Shown one piece after another: positions 24,133-35,999 of a stretch of 64,000 nt of DNA. The stretch is taken from positions 29,505,543-29,569,542 of the forward strand of contig NC_080671.1 of assembly GCF_030247195.1 (NCBI RefSeq), written 5' to 3'. Source of the stretch: Topomyia yanbarensis. Taxonomy: Eukaryota; Arthropoda; Insecta; Diptera; Culicidae. Position numbers and translations under genes: made by a program. Under the pieces are notes generated by a model. That model saw only the letters and a program-made list of their open reading frames with translations, was not told the origin of the DNA and did no database searches. Position 1 is the first letter of the stretch. Each line of letters starts with the position of its first letter.

Positions 24133-24492
24133 TTAATTGTAGTTCCGCGAGGTTTGACTTCTATAGTGAAGTAGGTGGGAATAGGTCTTTCGACAAAAAT
24201 TCTCACCAAAAGGCATACCTGGGAAGAAGTTTCTCCTAGTATCAGGAGTAAGGGATTCTACTTCTCCGAATTGCGGCATGTCTTTTTCAATTGGCACGCA
24301 AGAGGTACGTGGTAATAGGTCATGTAGCCTTACCTCCATATTGTCATTTTCCATATAGACGAGAGTCTTGATCAGTGTTTGATAGTAATGTTCAATCACA
24401 CGACTAACCGTTGACTGCACGATTCCAAATTGTTTTCCGATGTCCCGATGAGAGAATTGAGGTTGCTTATCGGGTGACGCCATTTTTTCCAA
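24133..24492 (-). pseudogene. Helix-turn-helix N-terminal fragment of a transposase
   Basis: The minus-strand frame begins MEKMASPDKQPQFSHRDIG and continues KQFGIVQSTVSRVIEHYYQT. This is the pattern of a Tc1/mariner DNA-binding domain (REIAxxLGVSxSTVSRVIKRY type). The remaining ~75 residues match nothing and no DDE core follows. Its upstream edge abuts a fragment of the TTAA MITE (24,488-24,633). It is probably a remnant exon or rearranged 5' part of a transposon. The D37E relic at 24,770-24,960 lies on the opposite strand, so the two are not one simple gene. Confidence 0.55.
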
Positions 24493-24633
24493 TTTTCAAA
24501 AAATTGACAGCGATAAAAATGCAGTGCAAACAATACACTCTAAACTATTTCTACCCAAAATTTCAAGAGAAAATACCCAATGGGTTGTTTTCTACAGCGT
24601 TTTTTCCATGATGTAATTTAGGACACCATTATT
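24488..24633 (+). mobile_element. TTAA-type MITE, internal fragment
   Basis: It matches the core of the 61.5-kb copy: gataaaaatgcagtgcaaac, aagagaaaatacccaatggg and tctacagcg. Both ends are missing. Confidence 0.7.
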
Positions 24634-24769
24634 TTCTCATGTAGAAGGAGAAAAGAAAAATAATGAACAGTTACTCAAAAATGTATCCGCATCAACTCGG
24701 GAGCTGAAAAAAATGCACCTCAGATTATTATTTTACAAAAAAAAACAGAATGCTAAGCTGAGCACAAGT

Positions 24770-24960
24770 TACCGAGCAGGTGAACAACTCAGCCTCAAAT
24801 AACAAATAGCGTTCAGAACACGGATGCGTAGGCTGTACGACCACGTGCTGATGAAAGTCGATGGAAGTGACTGGTTCGACGATTAAACTTCGAACGAATT
24901 CCTGACAATGATGCGAAAACTAAAGTTAAAGAGTGCAGTTAACAACGACTTTGGATGACA
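24770..24960 (+). pseudogene. Tc1/mariner D37E-type transposase relic
   Basis: The frame MRRLYDHVLMKVDGSDWFDD followed by a stop corresponds to the ARKLYDxxLxKxxxCxxMDDETY block just before and at the first catalytic Asp in D37E transposases. The downstream aatttcgtactgaatcag (about 25,110) resembles aatttcgcactgaattag at about 61,350 after the relic at 60.7-61.3 kb, so the two are copies of one element. Confidence 0.55.
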
Positions 24961-25422
24961 CAGTTTCATGAAATGAGATGCTATTGCCTTCATTTCATTC
25001 TTAAAAAAATTATCGACCGAAGAAAAGGTTAATATTTCTGATTTATGAGTACTTTCAACAAAAAAGCCTAATTTTAAGAGTGACTGAAAGTTTATTTATT
25101 CCTTTTAATTTCGTACTGAATCAGAAAAGATTATGGTATTGGAAGTATCAGAAACTGTAACATAAAATATAGATTTTATTTACTGATCTACAAAAAAGTC
25201 GGCGTCTGACAAATATGTAATGCGTTAAGCAGAATTTTGGCTTTTAGGAGCTATAATACTGTCAAGAACTTTTGAGTCTAGATTGTAAAAAAAAGATGGG
25301 TGGGTAATGTCTATGACATAACCGGAGTGTCGTGACTACTCAATTGATTTGCAATTCAAATCAAATGGTACTCAATGAAATATGTGGGAATGTTTCAAGT
25401 TATTCTTTATAATAATTATGGT

Positions 25423-25438
25423 GGTTCTGAAAAGAACC
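25423..25438 (-). promoter_or_regulatory. Replication-dependent histone mRNA 3' stem-loop
   Basis: On the minus strand the sequence is GGTTCTTTTCAGAACC, a 6-bp stem with a 4-base loop, preceded by CAACAAA and followed by ACCA. It fits the metazoan histone stem-loop bound by SLBP, including the invariant GG...CC ends and the TTTC loop. A purine-rich AAAGAA lies about 15 bases further 3' (plus strand 25,403-25,408), where U7 snRNP would pair. No histone coding sequence is recognisable upstream on that strand. It is either the 3' end of a lost or mobile histone gene fragment or a chance hairpin. Confidence 0.65.
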
Positions 25439-25444
25439 TTTGTT

Positions 25445-26000
25445 GTTGGCGTCTGCGTTGATAGGGGATGCGCTGGATTCTAAGCTCGTTGATACATTCA
25501 TTCATGAAATGAACAAATTTCATATTTTCTTGCTTTGAAATATCATTGTAAAAAACAATTCAAACCTTGCCGACGATTGTTTTACTGCGTACATATATAC
25601 GATCTTTCCCCTATCACAGCTCACACCGAACGGGCACGCTTTGCACCAAGGCGTTCCTATTTATTGACTTTTCAATTTAGATGGAAGGCCATCCTTTTGT
25701 GCGATAAATGAAAATATTTTCATCATTCGTTTTGGTGCAGCTTTCGCTTAGTGGCAGAGTTACCACATTCACTGATTTTCTTGGAAGGATTTGCAAAAAC
25801 CTTCGGGTTTGTAGATTAATTTGAAAAATATTTTCTTATATAATTATTTTTAATTATACAAATTAATAAAAGGAACTTCCTAATAAAATTCTTTTTCCAT
25901 TATATATTCATCCTAAGGACGGTTTGCAAACAACTATTATGACACAAATCCATTTACAATCAACAGCGCTAACGGAAAATAAGCACCACCGTATTTGGGA
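25445..26000. other. Sequence upstream of the histone-type stem-loop, no ORF
   Basis: Neither strand reads as a histone. A TATATA-like word (catatatac, near 25,591) is present, but no core-histone residues were found. See the separate finding. Confidence 0.35.
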
Positions 26001-26002
26001 AT

Positions 26003-26073
26003 TGATCCGGATCCGAGAACTGAGCCGGATCGGGAACTGTACCGGATCTGGTAACTAAGCAGGATCCGGAAAC
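26003..26073. repeat. Short degenerate tandem repeat (CCGGATC...AACT)
   Basis: Four units of about 17-18 bp, each containing ggatc and ending aact, lie head to tail. Confidence 0.6.
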
Positions 26074-26739
26074 TGCCTAAAATTTTTATTTCGCTAACCA
26101 CCCCACCCAGTAACATATCCGTAATTCCGGCTGGTTTCTGCCAATATTGCGGCAGATTCCAGCCTGAATTTGGTTGGATATCCGCCAGGATTCCGATTGG
26201 TTTGACTCGGTACTAATACTATCATAGTAATCGATCGAATTATCCAACATGCGAACAGAGCCGAGGTTGACACATACTGAAAAAGTGTTTGATTGTGTGA
26301 TGCACATACATAAACAGCAACCGCAATTCGTCATTCCACCGTTTACTACCTTTGGGGGAATATGAGTTTAATACCGCAATGCGCAATTGCGTGGTCTGTT
26401 ACCGAAAAGACAATAGAATCTTACCCATAAGTAATAGAAACATACCCGTCGGATTTAGGACATATTCCAAAATTTAATACAACATTGGTACAAATATTTT
26501 CGACAAAATGCCGAAGAAATTGATTAAATCCATTCAGTACAACAAAAGATATAAGCGTTCAAAATCTTACATCATTTTTCTTCCGAAATTTTGAAAAGGG
26601 GCCCCTATATTAAAAGGTAAGTCGTTAGTCACGAAAAAATAAAATATTCTTGGAACGGCTCCTACTTAAAATGTTCCACCCATTTTGATTACTTGTTGTA
26701 TGAAGTCACACCGAGGCAGTTGATGTTAAGTATTGTTGT

Positions 26740-26935
26740 CGCACACATTCGTCTTTTCGTGATGATCGTCCCTGGGTACAAGGACGGTGACAGCGATGGC
26801 ACAACAAAGAAGTGCGATCAGTTTGATTTGAGATTTGGCATAACTGCTACACAGATGTTCTTGACGATGTTTGAATTGTAAGATAGCGACATGCCTGACC
26901 AATAACTAGCTGCCTGACTCCATGCACTGCAATTA
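26740..26935 (+). repeat. Dispersed repeat shared with 62,690-62,880
   Basis: Blocks tgggtacaagga(c), gatgtcgcac/gatggcacaa, gatgttcttgac and accaataacta occur in the same order and spacing in both copies. They are diverged, with no coding frame in common that I can name. Confidence 0.6.
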
Positions 26936-26960
26936 TGAACCTAAATGCTCAAACCAAGCT

Positions 26961-27596
26961 TGTCGCTGTGCTATCTTATGACAAATGCCCTTTTGAGGTA
27001 AACCGAGTTAGATATGCCACATTACTTGTCAAAAAATCTCTACAATATGGCGTTTTCAGAATTTTGACATTCTGCTAGCGAGAAACGAGCTGAAAATTGT
27101 GAGTTTTTTGCTGCAAATGCCTATGTCTGGAGATTGGCTCAAGTTACGTTGATGTATTAATTTTTTTTCCGTGTGAAACTATCTGAAAAACACAATGGCA
27201 TAATCATTTTCAAAATAAAAACACACAAATTGCGATAACAATTCCGTTTAAATTTAAAACTGGAAATATAGCATATTTGGCAACACTGTAACTAAAAAGT
27301 ACGATTTTTTCTAGATTCCCTGATTCATTTCCTTCAAAATGTATCTCAACGATTGTTTATAGACCAAATTAAGCCAAAGATATGAGTAAAAGTTAATAAT
27401 TGATGCTTTATTTGTATGGAAAAGTTCCCATGCACGATTATGACACGCCATACTAAATATAAATTTTGTAATCAATACCTATGACACGTGCGAGCGCAAC
27501 TTTTGCTTACATGTTTAGTAAAAAGTCGCAATATATTCAAAAGATCTCCGTAATATGTGAGAGGTTAATACAGAATAGATAGAAGCGGAGGCGGGC
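26961..27596 (-). mobile_element. MITE-like repeat, inverted truncated copy 2
   Basis: It is the reverse complement of 7127-7794, starting at the terminal tgtcgctgtgctatcttatg. Homology stops at agaagc (27,596), before the other terminus; a SINE fragment begins exactly there. Confidence 0.75.
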
Positions 27597-27697
27597 ATCC
27601 CAACCCCGCGCATAGGGTTAGATATTTTTATTAAGAGATTTTTCTACCCCGAAGAGGCGAATGACCTTAAGGTTAAAACCTCTATAATAAAAAAAAT
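27597..27697 (+). mobile_element. SINE fragment, 5'-truncated near the B box
   Basis: It starts with gcatcccaaccccgcgca, the region just after a tRNA-type B box, and continues with the family tail: gggttag, atttttct, gaagaggcgaatgacctta, ggttaaaacctctataat, then an A-run. Two other copies of this tail occur at 40,791 and 56,108. The tail resembles the Feilai-type SINEs of Aedes, from memory. Confidence 0.7.
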
Positions 27698-27699
27698 GA

Positions 27700-29070
27700 T
27701 ATGATGATTGATCAATTATCTTTTCTGAATTGTTTAGTGTGTTCACAAGTAGTGTTTCCAAATTTTGATCTTAGCGTCAGCCCGGTGCATTGGTCAACTG
27801 CCGTGGTTCTGAAACGACGAAGTCGAAACGCAAACACCTGGGCTAATTATTTTTAAGTTTGTGTACACGTTGAGCTATGGAGACGCCTAATGTTTTTGGT
27901 GGTTTGTATGTACGTGGGGTAATGAGCTTATTGGCATATACGTTTTATATTTCGAATAAATGTCATTTATTTTTCATCACACAGCCATCTTGCAAGTTCC
28001 TGTAGGTATGTCTAAAGCATGGGCAGACTTGATTGAGCTTTGTCTACTGAAATGCGGTGATCAGTTGAAGATGTTGGTCGGGGGTTTGTGTTATGATAGA
28101 GCAGTTTCAGAATTGATTTTTTTAAGTTGAACTAAAGCGACATAAAAGTAATACCATCTGACCAAGAGAAAACATCGATTGATTTTTTTAACAGGACAGC
28201 AAGCATCAGTTTTTTTATATCGTTCAAATCCCTTAGAGCATATTAAGCAGAGTAGTATTTTATATATTAGGTTCAAAGAAGAGCTGGAGTGGAAATAATC
28301 ACATCCCCTCCAGAGGGTTTTGTTTTATTATTTTAAACTATAAAACTGGCATAACCTGCTGTTTTTTATTAGCTTTATTTGAAACACGTTTAGAACTTCT
28401 GTGGTACAGTTCTAGATTCATAACTGTGACAGTTCTATAATATAAAACTAAAAATTGAAACTTGCTGCTGAATACTTTCTATGCATTTAAAACACAGTTA
28501 TAAACGTTTCACGGCATACACTAATATTTTAAAATTTCAGAGAAGTAAGAACATTGTAATTTATTAATTATTTTTATGTGTTTTGCCATTTATCGACTAA
28601 GAAATACTCAACCTGAAGATTGTTCACCTAATTTCGTTAGTACATAATTGAAATAATTCAAAATTTAAATGAAAAATGATATTTCGTATTTCGTTAAATA
28701 ACTAAATATTTCCTTTAGAGAGCGTGGTCTTCCCCTCAATAAAGCGGTGAGTGTGTCGATTATTTTTCATATAGTTGCTAATTGTAATCGATTAAGGGGT
28801 TGCACAACCGTAGAATTTAAAAAAAACGATTTTCTATTTATTAGTCTAAAATGCCGCAATACCAATACTGCAATACCGAAATGTTCAAATTTTCAATTCT
28901 GCTGCAACGCCTCTTATGTATACCTCGTGTGTACTGAAAATTTTAACCGCGTTTTTCTCGAAACCTTTTTCCTTCAAGCTGGCCGAAAATGTAACTCAAA
29001 CAAATGATTTTTGATAGCTTTAAAATAAAAAAAATTAAAATCACAGTATATTCAAAATTGATTTCTCCAT
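27700..29070. other. AT-rich intergenic stretch
   Basis: Nothing recognised. Confidence 0.4.
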
Positions 29071-29199
29071 CGACGTACGTAGGATTTTTTTTGCTTAACT
29101 TTTTTGAATCAACAATTTTGTGTCGATTTTAATGGCATTTTCGGCGTAGTGCGCCATTTCGCGTAAAATTTAAATTTCGAAGAAATCCTACGTACGTCG
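29071..29199. mobile_element. 129-bp MITE with CGACGTACGTAGGATTT ends
   Basis: CGACGTACGTAGGATTT at the left end is matched by its reverse complement at the right end (29,183-29,199, aaatcctacgtacgtcg). The interior is AT-rich and non-coding. Confidence 0.7.
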
Positions 29200-30540
29200 C
29201 TTGCTATTGACGTAAGGAATCAGAAAAACTTTAGTTTTTGGCTCTAGGTCAAAAATTACGAGAGATAGATTTCCGGCCGCAGACCCCTTCCAAAAAAAAA
29301 ACTTCCATGGGGGAAAATGCTGCACAGCCACCATCTTAGGATGAAATTACTCGAAACAATTATTTTATGTGATTCAATACTTATGATATAAATTCCATTT
29401 AACAAGATTTCGATTCTTTACTGCGTCAAGAAAAATTCTCGAAATGTCTATTTTTTCATGCTCCACAGTGGTGTACCCCTTAATGCCAAGAGATGATTGA
29501 TTATTTGAAATAATCGATTAGTTTAAAAACGTAGCAGAGCGCATGGTGTTGTACTATATGTTACAATGGAAGCGGGGAGCAAACTAGAATGTTCCGTGGC
29601 GTTTAAAATATTTTTACTGGAGACTATATAGTTTCCAGTCCTGAGATGAGTTAGATTAATATAGCTTTGATAGATTAATATTCATTTGCAAATTATGTTG
29701 CATGATTCTGCAACAGTTGTATTTTTAATCTTACCATAGTCATGTCCACAACTCTATAATATTTTTATGTTTTTTATTCGCTTCATTTTAATAGCTGTTC
29801 TATATTGTTCATATCTCTCATTTTATGAAATTGATTTCCTTTTGTATTTTTTCACTTTCTTATTTATATGATAGTTATTATTTTAATTTATTAATTTTGT
29901 AAATTTCATTTATTTTTCGTTTTCTTTGAATATTGTTCATTTTAGTAATGTTCTACAATTTATTACTAGGTATTATTCTAGATTTATTCCTGCAAAACTC
30001 GAAAATGTGCTTAGCCTATCGCTAGTCAGGTGCGTACTTCGTATGAGTTCTGAAATCAATTAATTAATCAATAACAATGATACGTAAATGAAATGTTTCA
30101 TCTCACTGCTAGATGCATTTTATCGGATTGCTCGCGAAACACAGTTTAAAGATATTGGCATGTACATGTATATATCTGAATTATTAGCCAATAGTCTATT
30201 CTACGTCACTCCGGTTACCCAAACCATTTATCATTCCTCTTATAGGTTGAGCGTTTTAAATATAAAAAGTCCCACGGCTAAGTCAAGCCGTATCAATGTA
30301 CCAAACTTTCAATAAATAGTGCATAGCCTTCTCATATTGAATCACTAAAAGACAGCTGAAAATTCATGTGGCATATACGTTGTTTATATTATTGTAGGAA
30401 ATTGTAAACATCAGAGAGATTAAATTTTGATGTTCTCTTTCAGGTTTCTCATGACAAATTAATTTCTCTGAAATTCCCTAATTTTTCAGTTGCTATGAAT
30501 CAGCATCCTAGGCTTACATTTCAACCAAAAGCACTATTAC
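29200..30540. other. AT-rich intergenic stretch
   Basis: Nothing recognised. Confidence 0.4.
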
Positions 30541-30541
30541 T

Positions 30542-30782
30542 CAAAGGACGAATCCAGAATTCGGGAGGGGTTCGAAATTTCGATTTTAATATGAACATTG
30601 TACAATACGTAATACGTAAAAATCACATTTAATGAAAATCAGTATCGGTGGTCAAATTTGGTTTGAAAAGATTTTGAGTTTGAAACAAAAATAAAATTAA
30701 AACTAATTTATAATTTCTTAAAAAGTTGAAAATTTTCGGGAGAGCTCTGGACCTCCAGTACCCTCTCCTGCATCCGCCACTG
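30542..30782. mobile_element. Probable small hAT-like MITE
   Basis: The right end, reverse-complemented, is CAGTGGCGGATGCAGGAGAG, a typical hAT-like terminus. The left end caaaggacgaatccagaatt followed by cgggagggg is a degraded partner. No target duplication could be read. Confidence 0.5.
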
Positions 30783-31343
30783 AAGTTCAATAAAATACGT
30801 TAGATAGCTCAATATCCTCAATTCATCCGACAGGGGTATTATATTAGCACGTGAAACTTCACTCCACACTTCCTCACTGCTGATCACAAAGTAACCAAAG
30901 CCCCCAGTTTATTTTTAACTATGAACAACATACCAGTGGACATATATGCAGTACCCATTTACTTTTCTACTACCATCTTATCTAGCAACAAATATTACAA
31001 AATTGCACCAACCATCAAATTCAATGAAGCATGACAGCGCTGCTTGAGCCTATCAAATTTACTGGTCCCTTGCCAGATTCACGAGCACCCGTTTGCATAA
31101 TACATCTAATCTGGCCGGAGGAGGAAACTTTAACGACCGTAAAATATGCTCCATCTGCAACGGCAGCAATCTGGCTCCGTAACATGATTCGTTCTAACCC
31201 AGTTACCTAAAATGCATTATTGACTTGGGGTCTGCTTTTGCTATTTCGCCTCTCCAGCGCGCGCGGTTCAGAACAACAACCAGCAGAACACAAACATCAT
31301 CGTCGTCGTCGTAATGGTAGCTGAATCATGTTACGTAAAACGT
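30783..31343. other. Unique-looking sequence 5' of the 31.35-kb insertion
   Basis: From about 31,030 the sequence is more GC-rich and complex, with a cgtcgtcgtcg run at 31,302-31,312. It resumes after the inserted element at 33,728. It may be regulatory or UTR sequence of a host gene; no coding exon is recognised. Confidence 0.35.
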
Positions 31344-33727
31344 CCGCTCACCAGTACCGTCTTTCCGCATGGGCACACTGGGCCAGAGCCAGGGGCCCCG
31401 CGATTTTAAGGGCCCCGTGCTGAGGATGGATATAAATCTATACTAACGTCTGTCTTCGAAAAAAGGTGCACTTGAATATTTGCAACTCTTCAGTGCGTTG
31501 CTAAAATGTCAGAAATTTGGATTTGTGGTTTACATTTTAAAGTCTATACTGGCATTGCTTTATTAATATCTCAATAATCATATCAATGAATCGGTAGCAA
31601 AGCAGCCCAGAATCGCACATTGATTCGTATTCCATGTGGTCAAACCATCAAAAACCATCAGACAACAAAACAGAATTATTCTACTAGCGACAGGAAACGC
31701 ATCAGGTCAGGATAACATTGAACCAATTCAACAGTTGCACAAACATTCAAGTTTAAATTTGTTGAATTATTTAACAAAAAAGCCTGCTTCGACAAAAAAT
31801 TCGTACACGCTGGGATATTGCTAAGAACCGTTGTTTCTATTCCTACAGCGAGGATAGAACATGAATGAACCTCAAGACGATATGCGCGCTTAGAATCAAC
31901 ATAATATGGATTGATTTCAAAAATGACAAGACTCGGCGAAGTGGGAAGTTCAATGGAAAAGAATATGTGGCTTTTTTGGAAGTAGGATGTTGACTCTGAC
32001 CATTTTCATCACATCAGGAATGTTGTATTGCTCACAATCAAGAAGTTCTAAACGGGACAATGTTAATGCGTACTATTTTAACTCTCGTAGTTTCAAAACT
32101 AAAAACTAGTTATCCTACCATTCAAATTTATTGTCTGCAATTTTGGACCTAACATCGCGATCAAGATGGCTGTCATACGCTAATAAGAAGAATTCGAAAC
32201 GTTAAATTCAATTTATCATGCACGGCCAAATGGTGTACTTGACTATTATTTCTTGGCAAATGCATTTCCAATTTTAGTTAGTTCAGTTTGAAGCAAGACT
32301 CATCGTTTCTTATAGATTGAGCACTCTTTAGCTTTAGATCTAGAAGAGAACTCCGAAAAAATAGCAAAAAAATATAACAAAAAATGAGCAACAAATACTT
32401 TTTTATTTTGTCAGCATTGTAAGAATTAGAATGTGTGATGCTTTACTTTAATCTCCTAAAATATCAATGTTCACCCATATACGACGATTGACAGCTATAG
32501 TCTCGATGATAAAATGTTCAGATTGAAAATGTGAAAACCGTACTATTACCCTATGAATAAATTTAGCGCTTTGTTTACGAACGCCACCGCCACGAAATAC
32601 AAAGGTTTTCTAGTGGTCAAGCCAACGTTCAAATGCTGGGCGCGAACTCGTCATACTTCAGGATTCCCCTTGACTAAAGCACTCTTCATTCTCAAACAAC
32701 GTCATGCAACTATGAAGGTCAGATTACCGCATGGTTCTGTCAGGTTTCTGCTACATTATGCAACTGTTATTAAGAGAAGCGTTACACAATATTTCTTTAT
32801 TATTAACTTTCAAATGTCCTTCTATCTTTCCAATGGCTTTTACAATGTCTCGTTTTAAAGTTCTTTGATTGCAACACAATTCTTCTCTGCCATATTCTGC
32901 TTTATCATTTTACCCAACTTTTTTCAAGTGCATGTAGGGTTTCAAAACTATTTTTCCTTGAAAACGATGGGGTCAAGCAACAAGCAAGTCTTTTTTCATA
33001 AAGTTAGGTGCTTTCCTCGCAGTGCTAGAAGCTGCAAAATTTTTACCTTCCAATGCTCAATACAATTCTCTTAAAATATTTACAATAATCCACTTGCGTG
33101 GAAAACGTAGCCAAAGACAGTCTAAATTGATAGGTTTTATCAGTTTTTAATACTATTGCAACATAACGAAGATATATGAAAAATTCATTTTCAGTCGTTA
33201 ACGTAAACTGTCTGGCAGCATTGCTTCATCGGAATCCAATCAGACTAATTGCAATAACTTCAGTTCTAGAGCCGATCCTTGTAACTGTTAAAACCCAAAT
33301 GAAAGGCAATAGTCACATTTAGGAGCCTTACTTGTTTTTGTGAGAAAATCTTGCCTCAATCAAAAGTTATAGTTGTTTAAAAACGTTGTTGTCCACAAAC
33401 AACATGGGCATAAATGGGTTAAACGCTATTAAGTTTAGCTTAGGGTGTCCGGGATTTTCTTTTGGAAATTCTGTGCATGATAGAGTCACTTGCTAATGAA
33501 TTTTCAGATCATCTCAGACCATTATGCGTGTATAATGCCACCTGATGGTAGAATCTATAACTATGTATTATTTTGGTGGTTTGTTGGCACACTTGGCTCA
33601 AATTTGAAAGTCTGGCTTGAAAAACCATGCTAATATATATCTATTTACACCTGTTCAGTGATGGGGGGCCCTTAATTCAACAGTGCCCAGGGGCCCCGAA
33701 TGGTCTTAAGACGGCCCTGCCGCTCAC
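31344..33727. mobile_element. 2.37-kb hAT-like element with perfect 8-bp target duplication
   Basis: CCGCTCAC flanks both sides (31,344-31,351 and 33,720-33,727). The element itself is 31,352-33,719, with ends CAGTACCGTCTT and, reverse-complemented, CAGGGCCGTCTTAAGACC. Both ends have GGGGCCCC-type subterminal runs (31,392-31,398, 33,690-33,697). The interior is AT-rich with only short ORFs. At about 31,822-31,850 the frame LRTVVSIPTARIEHE faintly recalls the hAT C-terminal motif that normally reads IPVTVASAERSFS, so this may be a decayed autonomous copy. Confidence 0.85.
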
Positions 33728-35990
33728 CGCTCTCTGCTAGGCCAAAGCTAGACAGTACCGCAGTGGTGGTGGTGGTCACTTGAAACTGAGGCACGTGATC
33801 TTTACGATTATTATGTAAAGTTCTACACCGGTATCGGTCGGATGCCTCCGGCCGCAGCATCTGGTCCAAATTACACTTAGCTCCACCATAGAGCGAGCGC
33901 CGCGCGCGTTAACCGAAGATACAGTCCGACGCCTCTCTCGTAAACAATTATGTGGTCCCATTTCAAACGAAGCAGGCGACGGATAAGAGCGCAACTTTGC
34001 CCTCGATTAAATTTATTCCGATTCGGTGGACTTCATTTTCCTTTTTGATTGACTCAAAAGGTCTGAGTTTCGGGAATAAGAGTGGAAACAAAACCTCGCA
34101 CGCGATTGATTGGTTCAGACCACCGAAGTAGTGAGCCATTTTTTTTGATCTGGGTCGCTCTGGGAGGCGACTTTTGGCTTCAAGACATGCAACACCGGTC
34201 ACGGTGATGATAATGTTGTGACATCCGATCAAGCAGCGAGATCAAGTTACCCATGCTTCCGCAGTGCGAAGCGTTCTTCATTAGGGACTTTGTTTACATT
34301 TCCCACACAAAGGAAACGAAGGAAACTATTAACTACCTGCTCGCCGTAACTGACTCGGCTCTGCTGGCTCCGGTTTGGTGGGTGGTGCTGATGGAACAGG
34401 TTCACCTTTCAGATGGTGAGTTTATTGTTTGGTGACGATGCGGGATCCGATTTCCTTTGTGGGATCGAATTTGACTCGAACGTTGACAGTATTTGCTAGC
34501 AGTGGTAAGAAACATCCTGTTGTTCGAATAAAATTGCATATTGGAATAACTTTTTGGTGTTTGGTCTGTTCAGTTTCCTGTTTGTTTTGTGGCTGTTATG
34601 GAAAGTTCTTTCTTCAGTTTAATTCACGGTTCAATAGTCGATTCCGAAAATAAATAATACTTATTACTAGAAAAGGATTTTCGAACAGATAAAGTGGCAA
34701 TTTGTCACTATCCCCACTAGCAAACCTTCACGGTATAACTCCGAAAAGAATGTGTGTATTACTCTGTAAATCTGTCCGGAATGCCATAATTAAGCGCGGC
34801 AACCGTTTTATTTCACACTTTATTGCCCGCTAGCCATAATTCTTTCCAGCAATTTTGTGAAACTTGTGACCAGTGCCACTGAAACGGAAAACCCCCTTCT
34901 GGGGCTTCGAGTGTACCAAACGCGCTCCGCCATCGGTGCTAGCCATAAATATCATCCTCAAAGCCCCGTTGCAAATTTCCGAATGGCGTGACCAAAATCG
35001 TTAAAACCACAACAACGAGAAAAAAAATCGCCGACTTAACGGTGACTCAAGCTGGCGCACTATTTCACCGACGGCGAGTTCTCGTTTGCTGTATCTGAAA
35101 GCATTTGGAGCACCGTCACTTAGTCCCATCGGTCGGTCGGTCGGTCATTAGAACGGAATTGGATCGCATTTCGTCAACCGTCAATCATCCTCATGGGTCA
35201 GACTCCCAGGGCACCCAGCGGGGAACTCTTAACATACTCTAAACAACCATAAATTAAATCAATTTTCAGCCGTCCTCAAAAGTATATACACATATGAAGC
35301 AATACGTCAACAAACTTTCCTGGACTGATTCAGTCATGAAGCGCCACTTGACTCCCACCCCCAGAACCGACGAGAACTTCTTTCTTTCGCACGTACATTC
35401 CTTCCCTGTGCGCTGTGCTGTGCTGTGAGCATGTTTGCACCCAAAACTGCTTCCGAGCGAATGAGCATAAGTCAGTGAAAGCAAACGAAGCACGTCCGGG
35501 AATAGCGCTGAAAACTCATTTCCGATTACGGATTGGACGGGCAGCTGCCACCTTGCTTGCCTGGTCATGTCTTGGGCAACTAATATATATTTTCTCGTTC
35601 AAACTTCGTCCCGATTACCGATGACGGTCAGACCGTGTGTGTGTGACCCACTTTTCCTCCCACCTCCACCAGGGCCACTTCCGCTAGTGATTCAAGCAGT
35701 GTTACTGCAAATAAACTTCAGTGGACCGTGTCGTCGGATGAATGGGCAGTCGATCAGGTTGACTTGTTAGGACAGGCCGGTTCGCAGGAAAAATGCGAGA
35801 TGACGGCGTGGTGGTGGTCTCGGGGAACGACGAGTGTTGAGATTAGTGTTTCAAGAGAGTTAATTAGTCTCTACGGTGGTTCTCGTTCTAATGGTAACGT
35901 ATCGGATTTCAAAAAATTCTGGGATTTGCTTCCGCTGAGTGGGAGTTGATTGGAAACGTATTGCTAAATAGAAACTGTAATTAAAACTTG
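33728..35990. other. GC-richer, low-repeat block, probable host regulatory or UTR sequence
   Basis: Compared with the rest of the window this block is less AT-rich and has few repeat signatures. It contains an E-box CACGTG (33,793), a ggtcggtcggtcggtc run (about 35,130-35,146) and many unique words. ORFs up to 100 residues occur on both strands but none has recognisable features. It may hold the promoter or a non-coding exon of a gene outside the window. Confidence 0.35.
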
Positions 35991-35999
35991 CCTAACCAA

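Noticed and set aside
29450..29490. cacagtggtgtacccc as a hAT-like terminus
   Set aside because: No partner terminus or target duplication found.
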